Shown: positions 1 through 9,097 of the stretch, piece after piece
Layout of the letters: each line of letters begins with the position of its first letter
Numbering within the stretch: the first letter of the stretch is position 1
Source: Spartobacteria bacterium
Lineage (GTDB): Bacteria; Verrucomicrobiota; Verrucomicrobiia; Chthoniobacterales; UBA10450
Assembly: GCA_003134765.1 (NCBI GenBank)
Contig: PLCM01000035.1
Location: 1-64,000, forward strand
Reading direction: 5' to 3'
Length of the DNA stretch: 64,000 nt
The notes under the pieces: model-generated
Told to the model about the DNA's origin: nothing
Seen by the model: only the letters and a program-made list of their open reading frames with translations
The model's database searches: none
Position numbers and translations under genes: made by a program

Positions 1-199
1 CCGGCGGAGCTGAACGCCGCGCCAGACGCCGTCACTGTCGCGTTTGAGCGGGACGATAAACGGATGCGCGCCTTGATCGGCCATTTTTTTGCGCTCCTCA
101 TCATTGATCCGCGGATCGTCCTCGAACCAGTAATCATCGATCGAGCGCTCGGAGTAGCGATGAGGCCAGGAAAATCGACGCGCGGAGGAACGCCTTCAT
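1..199 (-). pseudogene. Partial gene running off the left edge, possibly frameshifted at its start
   Basis: An open frame of 65 codons runs from position 195 to the window edge on the minus strand and reads like a real hydrophilic protein (RYSERSIDDYWFEDDPRI, then HPFIVPLKRDSDGVWRG). It has no ATG before the Met of KKMADQ. An ATG at 197-199 opens a different frame that starts like a signal peptide (MKAFLRASIFLASSLL) but stops after 21 codons. One frameshift around positions 150-165 would join a leader to the acidic domain. Either the gene is broken or the base call is wrong; I do not recognise the family. Confidence 0.35.
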
Positions 200-584
200 C
201 GTGCCCACACTAAAAACGGATCGATCCTCTGACTAGCCGATTTTTCATGGTGGATCGGCGCTCCGCGCGCGATGTTAATCTTGCGCGCCGCAGGCGCGGG
301 TTATTGGGCAGGAAAGAATGCTTAGGGAGTAGCTCAAGGTTTCCAAAATCGAATTTGCCTTTATCCAACACAGCCTCATGCCCAAACTTTCTGCCCTCAC
401 TTGGCGCCACCGCGTCCGTCTCTCCCAGGGTGCGAGAGGGTTCCTTTCCCTGAGGGAGAAGGTTAGGATGAGGGTCATACCAGCGTTGGAGCGGCGGAGC
501 GCTCGATCTAGCGGAGAGCAAGAGTTGCTCGTCCGAGGGTTGTTGCTTATCATAGGCGGCGCTCGGGAAGCCGGGCGTTTCAAA
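200..584. other. Spacer of about 385 bp with no supported gene
   Basis: I see no convincing gene here. The stretch at about 416-478 (CTCTCCCAGGGTGCGAGAGGG followed by CCCTGAGGGAGAAGG) resembles the short self-complementary gene-remnant repeats common in high-GC soil bacteria. It interrupts any upstream extension of the gene that follows. Confidence 0.4.
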
Positions 585-1025
585 ATGCAAAAAATAGGAT
601 TCGCCGAAGCGCTCGATTCGATCGTGGCCAGCGACCCGCGCTATCAGCGCGACGCCTACGTTTTTCTGCGCGATGCGCTCGATTACACGACGAAGCAGCA
701 GAAGAAAACGAAGGGCGCTTCCGTCCGGCACGTCGCGGGGCCGGAGTTGCTCGAAGGGGTGAGGCAGTATGCACTGAAGGAATTTGGGCCGATGGTCGTG
801 ACGGTTCTGTCCTACTGGGGAATCCGTTCGACCGAAGACGTCGGCCACATGGTTTTCAACCTGATCGGCGCGGGAATTTTCGGGAAAACCGAGGAAGATT
901 CGATCGAGGATTTCAAGAATATCTTTGATTTTCACGAGGCGTTTGTGAAACCGTTCGAGCCGGAAAAGCGCTCTCATCCGGATGTTCCGGCTGGACTTCC
1001 CGCTTCCGCACCGAAGGTTTCCTAG
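585..1025 (+). CDS. Minf_1886 family protein
   Basis: A 146-residue protein beginning MQKIGFAEALDSIV. The body contains DPRYQRDAYVFLRDALDYT, then GPELLEGVRQYALKEFGPM and SYWGIRSTEDVGHMVFNLI, the layout I know from the Minf_1886 family described from Methylacidiphilum and restricted to Planctomycetes and Verrucomicrobia. The function is unknown. A longer in-frame reading from 378 exists, but its first 69 codons are low-complexity and repeat-derived, so I place the start at the ATG at 585. It has no signal peptide or membrane segment, and the C-terminal 20 residues are Pro/Ala-rich. The M16 peptidase gene follows after 38 bp in the same direction, so they may be co-transcribed. The family assignment comes from memory of conserved blocks. 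Confidence 0.8.
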   Translation: MQKIGFAEALDSIVASDPRYQRDAYVFLRDALDYTTKQQKKTKGASVRHVAGPELLEGVRQYALKEFGPMVVTVLSYWGIRSTEDVGHMVFNLIGAGIFGKTEEDSIEDFKNIFDFHEAFVKPFEPEKRSHPDVPAGLPASAPKVS

Positions 1026-1063
1026 ATCGAACCGCGCCAGTCGTGGCTCGTTGATTCGCCAGT

Positions 1064-3664
1064 ATGTTAAGCGTTCATCTTAAAGCGGCTCCGCCCGAGA
1101 AAGGCCCCGGCATTACGTTTCCGCCGACGACCGCGCAAAAACGGGTCCTGCAGAACGGGCTCACCGTTATCGTCCAGGAAGATCGAAGCGCCCCGGTCGC
1201 GAGTGTGCAGGTCTGGTGCGGCACCGGCAGCGTGGATGAAAATCAGCATCTCGGCGCGGGGCTTTCGCACATCCTCGAGCACATGCTTTTCAAGGGAACG
1301 GAAACGAACCCGGCCAACTCGATCGCGCAGAAAATTCAGAATGTGGGCGGATACATCAACGCCTACACGTCGTTCGATCGCACCGTTTTCTGGATCGATG
1401 TGCCGAAGGATGGAACTGCCGTCGCGCTTGAAGTGCTTTCCGACGCGATGATGAACTCGACGCTGCCCGCGGAAGAATACGCGAAGGAACAGCAGGTGAT
1501 CCGGCGCGAATTCGCCATGGGGATGGACGATCCCGACCGGATGGCGGGGCAATTATTGTTCGCCACCGCGTATCAGCGGCATCCCTACCGGCTGCCGGTC
1601 ATCGGCCTGATCGACGTTTACAATCAACTCACCCGCGACCAGGTGATGCAGTATTACCGGTCACGTTATGTACCGAACAATCTGACGTTCATCGTCGTCG
1701 GCGATGTCGACACCGAGGCGGTCTATCAGCAGCTCGGAGAGTTCTTTAAGGACCATCCGGCGAAATCCCTCCAGCCGGTTTTCATTCCTGGCGAACCGCC
1801 TCAGCTCGGCCGGCGCGAGATCCACCAGGAATTTGTCACCGAACTGACTCGGCTTTCGCTCGCCTGGCACATTCCCGAGATCACCCATCCCGACGTCCCG
1901 GCGCTGGACCTTCTCTCGACGATCCTCGGCGACGGACGGAGCTCGCGTCTTTACCGCCGGGTGCGCGAGGAAACTGGGCTGGCCTATGGTGTCTCTGCGT
2001 TTTCCTACACCCCGGGCGACCCTGGGTTGCTCGGGATCGATGCGACCGTCGAACCGGAAAAGCGCGACGCCACCCGCGACCTGATCCTGAAGATTGTCGA
2101 CGAAATCAAAGCAACCGGTGTCACCGGCGACGAACTCGCGAAGGCGAAGAAGATTTCGTTGAGCCATCACCTCGGCGCGCTCACGACGATGCGCGGACAG
2201 GCGTCGGACCTGGGTTCGAACTGGTTCCTGACGCGAAACCTGAATTTCACCCGCGATTATCTCGATGCCGTGCAAAAAATCACCGCGGACGGTGTTCGCA
2301 GCGTCGCTGGCAAATACCTGGTCGACGATAATCTCACGGTCATTTCTCTCGATCCCAAGCAGGCGGCTGCCGCAAAGAGCAAAACGTCTCTGCCGATTGC
2401 CGCCGGTGACATTCAAAAGATCGAGCTCTCCAACGGCCTGCGTCTTTTGGTGCGGGAAGATCCGCGCCTGCCGCTGGTCTCGATGGCAGCGGTTTTTCGC
2501 GGCGGTCTCCTGGCCGAGACCCGGGAAACCAACGGGATCACGCGGCTGATGGCGAAGGCATTGCTCAAGGGAACAAAAAAACGGACCGCCGAAGAGATCG
2601 CTGACAGCATCGAAGCGGTTGGTGGCAGCATCGGCAGCGACGCCGGGAACAATAGTTTCAGCGTCGCGGTTGACGTGACCGAGCCCGATCTGAATCTCGG
2701 CGTTGAGATTCTCGCCGACGTTTTGCTCAACGCGACGATGCCCGAGACGGCAGTCGAGCGCGAACGGGAGGTGCAGCTGGCGGGGATCAAGGAAGACGAG
2801 GAGCAACTGACCACCGTCGCCCGTAATATTTTGCGCGAAGCCCTTTTCGGCGAACATCCTTACGCGTTGCGCGGCAAGGGATCGGTGGAGTCGGTTGCCA
2901 GATTAACGCGCAGGAATCTGCTCGATTTTCGCGATCGTTATCTCGTCGCGCGGAACGGCGTCATCTCCGTGTTCGGCAACGTCAAGGCGGCGGCGGTCCG
3001 GGATCTATTCGAGCAGGCGCTTGGCGAGCTGAGACCGGGAGCGTTGGCCCTGACGGATGCGCCGCAACCGGCGCCGCTCGACCAGACGGTCGTGGTCGAA
3101 AATTTGAAGGAGAAAGCCCAGGGCGTTCTCATGGTGGGCTATCGCGGCGCGGACATGTTTAACGAGGATCGGTATGCGCTCGAACTGATCGATGAAGCCA
3201 GCAGCGACCTGGGTTCGCGATTTTTCGTGCGCATCCGCGAGCAAATGGGGCTCGCCTACTATGTGGGCGCCAGCCAGATGCAGGGCCTCGTGCCGGGCCT
3301 CTTTCTTTTCTACCTGGGAACAGATCCCCAAAAAATCGACGCGGTAAAAGCGGCTTTGCTCGAGGAAATCAACAAGCTGGCGACGGAAGGACTGACGGAA
3401 GAGGAATTGGCGCGCTCGAAAAAGAAATTGATCGGGCAGCAACAAATCGCCAACCAGAGCAACGACTCATTTGGATACATGGCGGCCCTTGATGAGCTCT
3501 ACGGGCTCGGGTTCGAGCATTACAAAACTCTGGAGCGCGAGGTCGCGGCGATCACATTCGACGACGTCCGCCGGGTGGCGGCCAAATATTTTCAGAACCA
3601 GCCGTACGTTCTGGCGGTTGTGCGACCACCGGGGCAGGGAAGCGTTGAAGCGTTGAAGCTTTAA
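1064..3664 (+). CDS. M16 family (pitrilysin-like) zinc metallopeptidase, two-domain
   Basis: An 866-residue protein made of two M16 halves. The first half carries the inverted zinc motif HxxEH at residues 69-73 (HILEH), followed by the downstream helix containing EEYAKEQQVIRREF, where the third zinc ligand Glu lies. The second half, from about residue 430, begins ELSNGLRLLVREDPRLPLVSM and has no HxxEH, so it is the usual inactive partner that closes the peptide chamber. Near the end, GSRFFVRIREQMGLAYYVGA matches the R/Y substrate-binding signature of the inactive half. The fused layout is typical of bacterial M16 proteins that degrade short peptides. No clear signal peptide is visible from this start; the N-terminus MLSVHLKAAPP may be slightly mis-placed. 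The stop lies 30 bp before the DUF1844 gene. Confidence 0.93.
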   Translation: MLSVHLKAAPPEKGPGITFPPTTAQKRVLQNGLTVIVQEDRSAPVASVQVWCGTGSVDENQHLGAGLSHILEHMLFKGTETNPANSIAQKIQNVGGYINAYTSFDRTVFWIDVPKDGTAVALEVLSDAMMNSTLPAEEYAKEQQVIRREFAMGMDDPDRMAGQLLFATAYQRHPYRLPVIGLIDVYNQLTRDQVMQYYRSRYVPNNLTFIVVGDVDTEAVYQQLGEFFKDHPAKSLQPVFIPGEPPQLGRREIHQEFVTELTRLSLAWHIPEITHPDVPALDLLSTILGDGRSSRLYRRVREETGLAYGVSAFSYTPGDPGLLGIDATVEPEKRDATRDLILKIVDEIKATGVTGDELAKAKKISLSHHLGALTTMRGQASDLGSNWFLTRNLNFTRDYLDAVQKITADGVRSVAGKYLVDDNLTVISLDPKQAAAAKSKTSLPIAAGDIQKIELSNGLRLLVREDPRLPLVSMAAVFRGGLLAETRETNGITRLMAKALLKGTKKRTAEEIADSIEAVGGSIGSDAGNNSFSVAVDVTEPDLNLGVEILADVLLNATMPETAVEREREVQLAGIKEDEEQLTTVARNILREALFGEHPYALRGKGSVESVARLTRRNLLDFRDRYLVARNGVISVFGNVKAAAVRDLFEQALGELRPGALALTDAPQPAPLDQTVVVENLKEKAQGVLMVGYRGADMFNEDRYALELIDEASSDLGSRFFVRIREQMGLAYYVGASQMQGLVPGLFLFYLGTDPQKIDAVKAALLEEINKLATEGLTEEELARSKKKLIGQQQIANQSNDSFGYMAALDELYGLGFEHYKTLEREVAAITFDDVRRVAAKYFQNQPYVLAVVRPPGQGSVEALKL

Positions 3665-3694
3665 CTCTTCAACGCTTCAACTACCTTAATCACC

Positions 3695-4135
3695 ATGGCC
3701 GAAGTCCAAACCAACACCCAATCGGGCGAGCTGTCGCAGCGCTTCATCGAGTTTGTCATGATGGAGGCGCAGAACGCGGCGCTCTTTCTCGGGCAAATCC
3801 CAAATCCCCAAACCGGCAAAGGCGAAGTGAATCTCGAGCTGGCGAAAATGTTCATCGACCAGTTGGGGATGATCCAGGACAAGACGCGCGGCAATCTCAC
3901 GAACGAAGAGGCCGCCGTGTTGCGGAACACCCTGTCGAATTTGCAGATGGCGTTTGTGGAAGTATCGCGGCAGGTGCGCGAAGGGACGACGGAATCAGCG
4001 ACCCCGCCCGAACCCGAAGCCGAGGCGGCCGAACCCACCGCGCCAGCTCCTTCATCGGAAACAACCGAGCCCCCTTCCGCCGCGCAAAGCGAATCCGAAT
4101 CGCGCAAGAAATTCACGAAAAGCTACGGCGCGTAG
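3695..4135 (+). CDS. DUF1844 domain-containing protein
   Basis: A 146-residue soluble protein. Residues about 12-95 (RFIEFVMMEAQNAALFLGQIP ... AKMFIDQLGMIQDKTRGNL ... EAAVLRNTLSNLQMAFVEVS) match DUF1844, a short helical domain of unknown function found in many phyla. The remaining 50 residues are a disordered Pro/Glu/Ser/Ala-rich tail ending KKFTKSYGA. It lies 30 bp after the M16 peptidase gene and on the same strand, so the two may share a transcript. A small GC-rich hairpin (GGGACGGG/CCCGTCCC) at about 4145-4167, 10-32 bp past the stop, could end the transcript. Confidence 0.85.
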   Translation: MAEVQTNTQSGELSQRFIEFVMMEAQNAALFLGQIPNPQTGKGEVNLELAKMFIDQLGMIQDKTRGNLTNEEAAVLRNTLSNLQMAFVEVSRQVREGTTESATPPEPEAEAAEPTAPAPSSETTEPPSAAQSESESRKKFTKSYGA

Positions 4136-4252
4136 ATTTTTGGAGGGACGGGCTCTGTCCCGTCCCATTAGTTTGGATTCCGGGGAGCGCACGCGCCCTC
4201 CCCAGAACAATTCAATTGCAGCCTCACGCTCACTCGCGCACGTATTGGTTGA

Positions 4253-5368
4253 GTGCCGACTTCAACTCCAAAGCGCCGGAAAGAGAAAAAGAAACTCTCA
4301 GAGATCGAAGTTGCGATCGATCCGGCAGAAGTCGCGGAAGATGCCGGGCTGCGCTACGTGAGCGACGAGCAGCCGGGCTACACGCGGAAAGCAAAGGGCG
4401 ACGATTTCGAATATTTCGACACGGAGGGCAAGGCGATTCGCGATGAGACGCGCCTGCTTCGCATCCGGCGGCTCGCCATCCCCCCTGCCTATATCGATGT
4501 CTGGATTTGTCCTGCGCCGAACGGACACATCCAGGCCACCGGACGCGATGCGCGCGGTCGGAAACAATATCGTTATCACGAGCGCTGGCGAGAGGCGCGC
4601 GATGAAAACAAATACGATCGCATCCTGGTTTTCGGGCAGGCGCTGCCGAAAATTCGCAAACGGGTTAACAAAGACATGGGACTTCGCGAGTTGCCCCGAA
4701 ACAAGGTCCTCGCCACGGTGGTCCAATTGCTTGGGCGCACCTTCATCCGCATCGGGAACGAGGAATACGCGCGGGAGAACAAATCGTTCGGTCTAACGAC
4801 GATGCGGAACCGCCATGTCGACGTAAAAGGCGCGAAGCTCACCTTTAGTTTCAAGGGCAAGAGCGGGGTGAAACATGAAATCGACGTGAGCGACCGGCGC
4901 CTCGCCAACATCATTCGCAAACTCCAGGACCTGCCGGGCCAGGACATCTTTCAGTACGAAGACGAAGCGGGCGAAGTGCGGAATGTGGACTCGCAGGATG
5001 TGAACGATTATCTCCGAGAAATCACCGGTGAAGAGTTTACCGCGAAAGATTTTCGCACCTGGGCGGGGACAGTGCTCGCGGCAATGGCGTTAAACGCCCA
5101 GGGGCCGGTCGAGAACAAGGCGCAGGCGAAGAAAAACATCAAAGATGCGATTGCGGCGGTCGCAAAAATCCTTGGCAACACCCCGACCGTTTGCCGGAAA
5201 TGCTATGTGCATCCCGTGGTCTTGGAATCTTATCTCGACGGGGACATGATCGAGGGTCTTCGTCAGAAGACTGAGGAAGCTCTCTCGGAAAACCTGGAAG
5301 ACCTTCGGGCGGAGGAAGCGGCTGTGATGGCGTTCCTCCAGGCGAAACTCGTCGAACTGAAAAAGTGA
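4253..5368 (+). CDS. DNA topoisomerase IB
   Basis: A 371-residue enzyme with the poxvirus/bacterial type IB topoisomerase layout. After a lysine-rich start come LRIRRLAIPPAYIDVWICP and GHIQATGRDARGRKQYRYH, the signature of the N-terminal clamp, then VVQLLGRTFIRIGNEEYA and SFGLTTMRNRHVDVKG of the catalytic domain. TAKDFRTWAGTVLAA carries the catalytic Arg, and CRKCYVHPVVLESY contains the tyrosine that forms the 3'-phosphotyrosyl intermediate. Known role: relaxing supercoils without ATP. The start is a GTG at 4253, directly before the basic PTSTPKRRKEKKK segment; no better ATG lies upstream in frame. It is preceded by a 117-bp spacer with palindromic fragments and appears to be transcribed alone. 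Confidence 0.95.
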   Translation: MPTSTPKRRKEKKKLSEIEVAIDPAEVAEDAGLRYVSDEQPGYTRKAKGDDFEYFDTEGKAIRDETRLLRIRRLAIPPAYIDVWICPAPNGHIQATGRDARGRKQYRYHERWREARDENKYDRILVFGQALPKIRKRVNKDMGLRELPRNKVLATVVQLLGRTFIRIGNEEYARENKSFGLTTMRNRHVDVKGAKLTFSFKGKSGVKHEIDVSDRRLANIIRKLQDLPGQDIFQYEDEAGEVRNVDSQDVNDYLREITGEEFTAKDFRTWAGTVLAAMALNAQGPVENKAQAKKNIKDAIAAVAKILGNTPTVCRKCYVHPVVLESYLDGDMIEGLRQKTEEALSENLEDLRAEEAAVMAFLQAKLVELKK

Positions 5369-5396
5369 TCGAGGCGCGGACGCGTGCTTTTCTTGG

Positions 5397-5477
5397 AGAC
5401 GGCCTGCCTCAGGCCGTTGAGCTTCAACCGGCGACTATCCGTTTGCCCTCCGGCACGAGGGCGTGCCGGCTCCAGAA
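5397..5477. repeat. Two short palindromes 3' of the topoisomerase and mlaD genes
   Basis: GGCCTGCCTCAGGCC forms a hairpin at about 5400-5414. At 5449-5473, CCGGCACGAGGGCGTGCCGG forms a second one followed by CTCC. The second is the same element as the arms of the 75-bp insertion inside pheT (13039-13113). Between two convergent genes, either hairpin could serve as a bidirectional terminator. Confidence 0.6.
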
Positions 5478-6491
5478 TTACCGCGTCCGGGGTGGCGGGG
5501 TGGCTGTCGCACGCGCACGCGCCTTCACCGTCTTTCGCGCCGGCGTTGCTTCCGCCGAGGCCTGTTCCTCCGGCGAATATTTTTTCGTGCTCGGCCAGAT
5601 CAATCGCCACGGCTGCGTCTTCACCGTCTCCGTCAGTTCCTTGATATTAGTTCCGCTGGCCTTCAGTTCGGGGCCCAGCTGATCCAGGTCCGCCATGATG
5701 CCTTTCAACTTGTCGGACGACTCGCGAAAATTCTGCAGCGTGATTTGAATGTTGTCGTTGCTCGAAAGGTCGGTGCTGATTTTCTCGATGTTCTTGAGCG
5801 CGATCGAGAGCGAACTGTCGCGCGCGGTCAGGCTCGTCAGGTTCTCGACGAAGGTGCGGAATTGCGCGAGCCCCATGTTCAGCTGCGAGTTCTCGTCCGT
5901 GATTCGACTCAGGTTCGCCGAAGTGGTTTGCAGTTCCTTTAACGTATTGGTCGCCTCGATCGCAACCGGCTTGACGATGTCGAGTATTTTGGAAATGGAC
6001 TCGCCGAAGTCCGGGACGCGTTCGCCGCCGAAAGTTTCGCCGTCACTCGCGCGTCCGGAACTGTCGTTGCCCTGCGTGATATCGATAGCCGTTTCGCCCA
6101 GGAGCCCAAGGGTGATGAGGCGCGCCTTCGCGTCTTTGTAAACGAGCGCGTTCTTGTCGACTCTGACGTCGATGCGCGCTTCATATTTCGGCTTCTCGGC
6201 CGGGGTCGGGTTCGGATCGCCCGCGTGCAAGGCAGCGGCGGCGGCTTCGGCGCGGGCGGCATCTTCGTTGGAAACTGGCGAATAGAGTTTGTCGACCTGA
6301 CCAATCTTGCGCCCGGCCAGCAGCACCGGCGCGCCCAGCTTGATTCCGGCGGCGTTGTCCATGTAGATCCGATAAATCACTAGTGGCCGAAAGAGCCCGG
6401 GGGCGCCGAGCAGGATGAGAATGCCCGTGAGCACCGCAACCGTGGCCAGGACAAGCAGGCCGGTCAGGACTTCATTTCGTTGCAATTGCAT
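5478..6491 (-). CDS. MlaD/MCE family lipid-transport protein
   Basis: A 337-residue periplasmic lipid-binding subunit of an Mla-type transporter. Residues about 8-30 form one membrane anchor (TGLLVLATVAVLTGILILL). The MCE domain follows at about 36-125 (YMDNAAGIKLGAPVLLAGRKIG ... GLLGETAIDI). It is longer than Escherichia coli MlaD: the rest is a helical, coiled-coil-like tail with SKILDIVKPVAIEATNTLKEL and repeated ENLTSLTARDSSLSIALKNI segments, which in related MCE proteins builds a tube. The C-terminus is basic and low-complexity. The start overlaps the end of the ATPase gene by 20 bp, indicating translational coupling in the order permease, ATPase, MCE protein. Direction of lipid transport cannot be read from sequence. 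Confidence 0.9.
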   Translation of the reverse strand: MQLQRNEVLTGLLVLATVAVLTGILILLGAPGLFRPLVIYRIYMDNAAGIKLGAPVLLAGRKIGQVDKLYSPVSNEDAARAEAAAAALHAGDPNPTPAEKPKYEARIDVRVDKNALVYKDAKARLITLGLLGETAIDITQGNDSSGRASDGETFGGERVPDFGESISKILDIVKPVAIEATNTLKELQTTSANLSRITDENSQLNMGLAQFRTFVENLTSLTARDSSLSIALKNIEKISTDLSSNDNIQITLQNFRESSDKLKGIMADLDQLGPELKASGTNIKELTETVKTQPWRLIWPSTKKYSPEEQASAEATPARKTVKARARATATPPPRTR

Positions 6492-7263
6492 CTTTGCTTC
6501 CTTCCAGAATCGGGCCTTCGGTGCTGCCGCTCAAGAACTGGACGACAACCGGGTCCTCGGACCGTTTCATCTCTTCGGGCGTGCCCGCCTCAATGACTTT
6601 CCCCTGGTAGAGCATCGCCATTTTCGTCGCGATCCGAAACGCGCTGTCCATTTCATGGGTAACGATAACCGAGGTCACCTTCGACGTCTCCGTCAAGCTG
6701 ATGATCAATTCGTCGATCACCGAACTGATGACCGGGTCCAGTCCGGCCGACGGTTCGTCGAAAAGAATCAGCTCTGGATCCATGACAAGCGCGCGCGCCA
6801 GGCTTACGCGTTTTCGCATCCCGCCGCTCAATTCCGACGGGGCCGCGTCTTTCGCGTCCACCATTCCCACCAGGGCCAGTTTTTCATCCACGATCCGGTC
6901 GATTTCCTGGCGGCTTTTCGTGGTCAATTCCTCGAGGGGTAACGCCACGTTGTCCCGCACGTTCCGCGAGCTGAGCAGCGCCGAATACTGGTAGACCATC
7001 CCGATCTGGGCGCGCACCTGCTGGAGTTTGCGCCGGTTCAACCGAGAGATTTCGAATTGCTTGAAAAAGATCGAGCCGCTTTGGGGCCGCAGAATTCCCA
7101 GGATCAGGCGCAGGATCGTGCTCTTGCCGCTGCCGCTCTGGCCCATGATGACGAGTCGATCGAGCGGCTCGACCTCGAGCGACACGCCGTCGAGCACGTG
7201 TTTCTCCTCAAAACTGAGCCGCACCTCGCGCAGCTCGACCACAGGCGGGGGAGGCGCGCTCAT
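6472..7263 (-). CDS. MlaF-like ABC transporter ATPase
   Basis: A 263-residue nucleotide-binding subunit. Walker A is GQSGSGKST at residues 41-49, the Q-loop falls near YQYSALLSS (91-99), the ABC signature LSGGM is at 145-149, Walker B ILFDE ends in Glu170, and the H-loop His is at 203 (VTHEMDSA). The wording of the signature (SELSGGMRKRVSLARALVMDPEL) and EPSAGLDPV are typical of MlaF/MkL-type ATPases that energise lipid movement between membranes. Its start overlaps the permease stop in an ATGA tetranucleotide and its end overlaps the MCE gene, so the three are one operon. Confidence 0.94.
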   Translation of the reverse strand: MSAPPPPVVELREVRLSFEEKHVLDGVSLEVEPLDRLVIMGQSGSGKSTILRLILGILRPQSGSIFFKQFEISRLNRRKLQQVRAQIGMVYQYSALLSSRNVRDNVALPLEELTTKSRQEIDRIVDEKLALVGMVDAKDAAPSELSGGMRKRVSLARALVMDPELILFDEPSAGLDPVISSVIDELIISLTETSKVTSVIVTHEMDSAFRIATKMAMLYQGKVIEAGTPEEMKRSEDPVVVQFLSGSTEGPILEGSKDAIATK

Positions 7264-8165
7264 GTCGGAAAAAAGACCGTGTAGACGATGTTAAAGAGCG
7301 TGTCGAAACCGATCACCGTCGTGATGGCCGTGACAACGCTGGAAGTGGTGGCGGTTCCCACCCCGGCCGCGCCCCCGGTGACGTTGAGCCCGCGGTAGCA
7401 GGCGATCGCGGCAATTAGCAACCCAAAGAGAAAACTCTTCGCGATTCCGGTAATGATGTCCCGGATAAGCAGCGAGTTCAGGACAAGATCGTTGAAGTAA
7501 ACAAAAGCGATGTTGAAATAGGCGCGCGAAATCAAACAGGTGGCAACAATCGCGGCCAGGCTCGAGATGACGGAAAGACAGGGCATGAGCGCGAAAAGCG
7601 CCAGCATGCGCGGCGCGACTAAAAAGCGCAGAGGACTGATTCCCATCGCCTCGATCGCTTCCACTTCCTCGGAAACTTCCATGGTGCCGAGCTCGGCGGT
7701 GAAGGCCGCTCCGATTCGGGCGGCGAGCATGATGCCGGTGAGCAGCGGACCCAACTCGCGGGTGAAGGCGATCGAGACCAGGCCAGGCACCAGCCGTTCC
7801 ATTCCGAACCGCTCCAGTTGATAGCCCGTCAGCAGTGCCATCGTGAGTCCAAGAAAAAATGAGACCATCGCCACCAGCGGGACGGAGCCGACCCCGGCCC
7901 GTTCCGTTTGGCGGAAAAAACTGACGGCGCGAAACGGGGCGCGCCCCCGGCGGATGTTCTCGATCGTCTCCGTGAACGTGTGGATGATGAACCAAAACAG
8001 GCCGCCCACTTCCCGAAGAAAGCCGCTGCCTTTATGGCCAATGCCGGCCACCACGACGACCGGATTGGTCTCGATCCTGCCGCCGGATTCCAGTTCGCCG
8101 TTTTGGTCGGCCATGTTGACGGGAAGTTGCCCCAGTTCCCAGTGGTGCAAAGGAGAAACTGCCAC
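7260..8165 (-). CDS. MlaE-like ABC transporter permease
   Basis: A 301-residue inner-membrane permease of the MlaE/YrbE family. It has about five membrane segments and the diagnostic blocks LVAMVSFFLGLTMALLTGYQL, FTRELGPLLTGIMLAARIGAAF, and AELGTMEVSEEVEAIEAMGI followed by PLRFLVAPRMLALFALMPCL. The end, NVTGGAAGVGTATTSSVVTAI, is also conserved. It is first in an operon with the ATPase and MCE genes. The annotated start gives a 17-residue polar leader; an ATG at residue 18 (MADQNGEL) is an alternative. No outer-membrane lipoprotein (MlaA) or MlaB/MlaC gene is in the window. Confidence 0.93.
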   Translation of the reverse strand: MAVSPLHHWELGQLPVNMADQNGELESGGRIETNPVVVVAGIGHKGSGFLREVGGLFWFIIHTFTETIENIRRGRAPFRAVSFFRQTERAGVGSVPLVAMVSFFLGLTMALLTGYQLERFGMERLVPGLVSIAFTRELGPLLTGIMLAARIGAAFTAELGTMEVSEEVEAIEAMGISPLRFLVAPRMLALFALMPCLSVISSLAAIVATCLISRAYFNIAFVYFNDLVLNSLLIRDIITGIAKSFLFGLLIAAIACYRGLNVTGGAAGVGTATTSSVVTAITTVIGFDTLFNIVYTVFFPT

Positions 8166-8200
8166 CGCTATTTTATCGGCGGGAACGCAGTTCCTCTTCC

Positions 8201-8297
8201 CTCATGCTCTTGCTCTTGATCCTGCTCCTGATCTTTTTGAGAAGCGCGGCCTCACAAAAGATTGGATCATGAGCAGGATCATGATCATGAGCAGGAG
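8201..8297. repeat. Hexamer-based inverted repeat, copy 1
   Basis: Two 33-base arms (8201-8233 and 8265-8297) are reverse complements of each other at about 28 of 33 positions and surround a 31-base loop. Each arm is built from GATCAG/GATCAT/GAGCAG-type hexamers. A second copy lies at 10900-10985. The element sits in the divergent spacer between the mlaE-like gene and the glycosyltransferase gene, so it could affect both promoters, but no function is shown. Confidence 0.75.
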
Positions 8298-8380
8298 TTC
8301 TGTGCAATCGGGACGGTAGCCCCACTGCGACAGAAAGCTGAGTTGCGCAGAGGGACCCGCGCCTCTACAACTGCCGGACG

Positions 8381-9094
8381 ATGCTTCCGGCGTTTTCCCT
8401 CGTCATTCCCGCTTTCAACGAAGCGGAACGAATCGGGAAGACTTTGCGTGGGGCGCTGGGCTATCTCGAAACGACGAGCCCGAACAGCGAATTAATCGTC
8501 GTAAATGACGGATCGACAGACGCGACCTCGGAGATCGTCCGGGAAGTTTTCGCGGCGCAGACCGCAGTCAGCGCGCGCCTCATCGAGCACTCGCCCAATC
8601 GGGGAAAGGGCGCCGCCGTGCGGCAGGGACTGCTCGCAGCCACCACCCCGGTCGGGTTATTTTCGGATGCGGACTTATCCACGCCGATCGAAGAAGCGCC
8701 CAAGCTCATCGATCCGATCATGGCGGGAGAACTCGACGTTGCCTTCGGTTCGCGCGGATTGGACCGAAGCCTGATTGGTCATCGCCAGCCCTGGCGGCGC
8801 GAACAGGGCGGGCGTGTCTTCAACCTGATTGTGCGCGTTGCGACCGGTCTCCCTTTTTGGGACACGCAATGCGGCTTCAAGGCGTTTCGCCTCGCTGTAT
8901 TCCGGCCGATTTTACTGGCAGCGAAAACCGAAGGGTTCGGTTTCGATGTGGAGTGGTTGTATCTCGCGCGGAAAGCGAACCTGCGCCTGCGAGAGATTCC
9001 AGTGCGTTGGAATCATAACGAAGGAAGCAAGGTCAGCTTCGTCCGCGACAGTCTGCGCATGTTGCGCGAAATCGCCGCGCTCCGGACACGGTAA
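8381..9094 (+). CDS. GT2 glycosyltransferase, dolichyl-phosphate glucosyltransferase (ALG5)-like
   Basis: A 237-residue family 2 glycosyltransferase. The GT-A fold begins FSLVIPAFNEAERI; the nucleotide-binding aspartate lies in VVNDGSTD (residues 41-48) and the DxD metal motif is DAD at 96-98 (FSDADLSTP). SPNRGKGAAVRQGLLAA and WDTQCGFKAFR are typical of the ALG5/DPM branch that loads a sugar onto a polyprenyl phosphate. There are no membrane segments, so it should act at the cytoplasmic face. It stands alone between repeat-containing spacers. Substrate and acceptor are inferred only at the level of an activated sugar and a lipid phosphate. Confidence 0.88.
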   Translation: MLPAFSLVIPAFNEAERIGKTLRGALGYLETTSPNSELIVVNDGSTDATSEIVREVFAAQTAVSARLIEHSPNRGKGAAVRQGLLAATTPVGLFSDADLSTPIEEAPKLIDPIMAGELDVAFGSRGLDRSLIGHRQPWRREQGGRVFNLIVRVATGLPFWDTQCGFKAFRLAVFRPILLAAKTEGFGFDVEWLYLARKANLRLREIPVRWNHNEGSKVSFVRDSLRMLREIAALRTR

Positions 9095-9097
9095 CGG

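Noticed and set aside
1661..2857. A 398-codon minus-strand frame
   Set aside because: It is the shadow of the M16 peptidase gene, with no recognisable motif.
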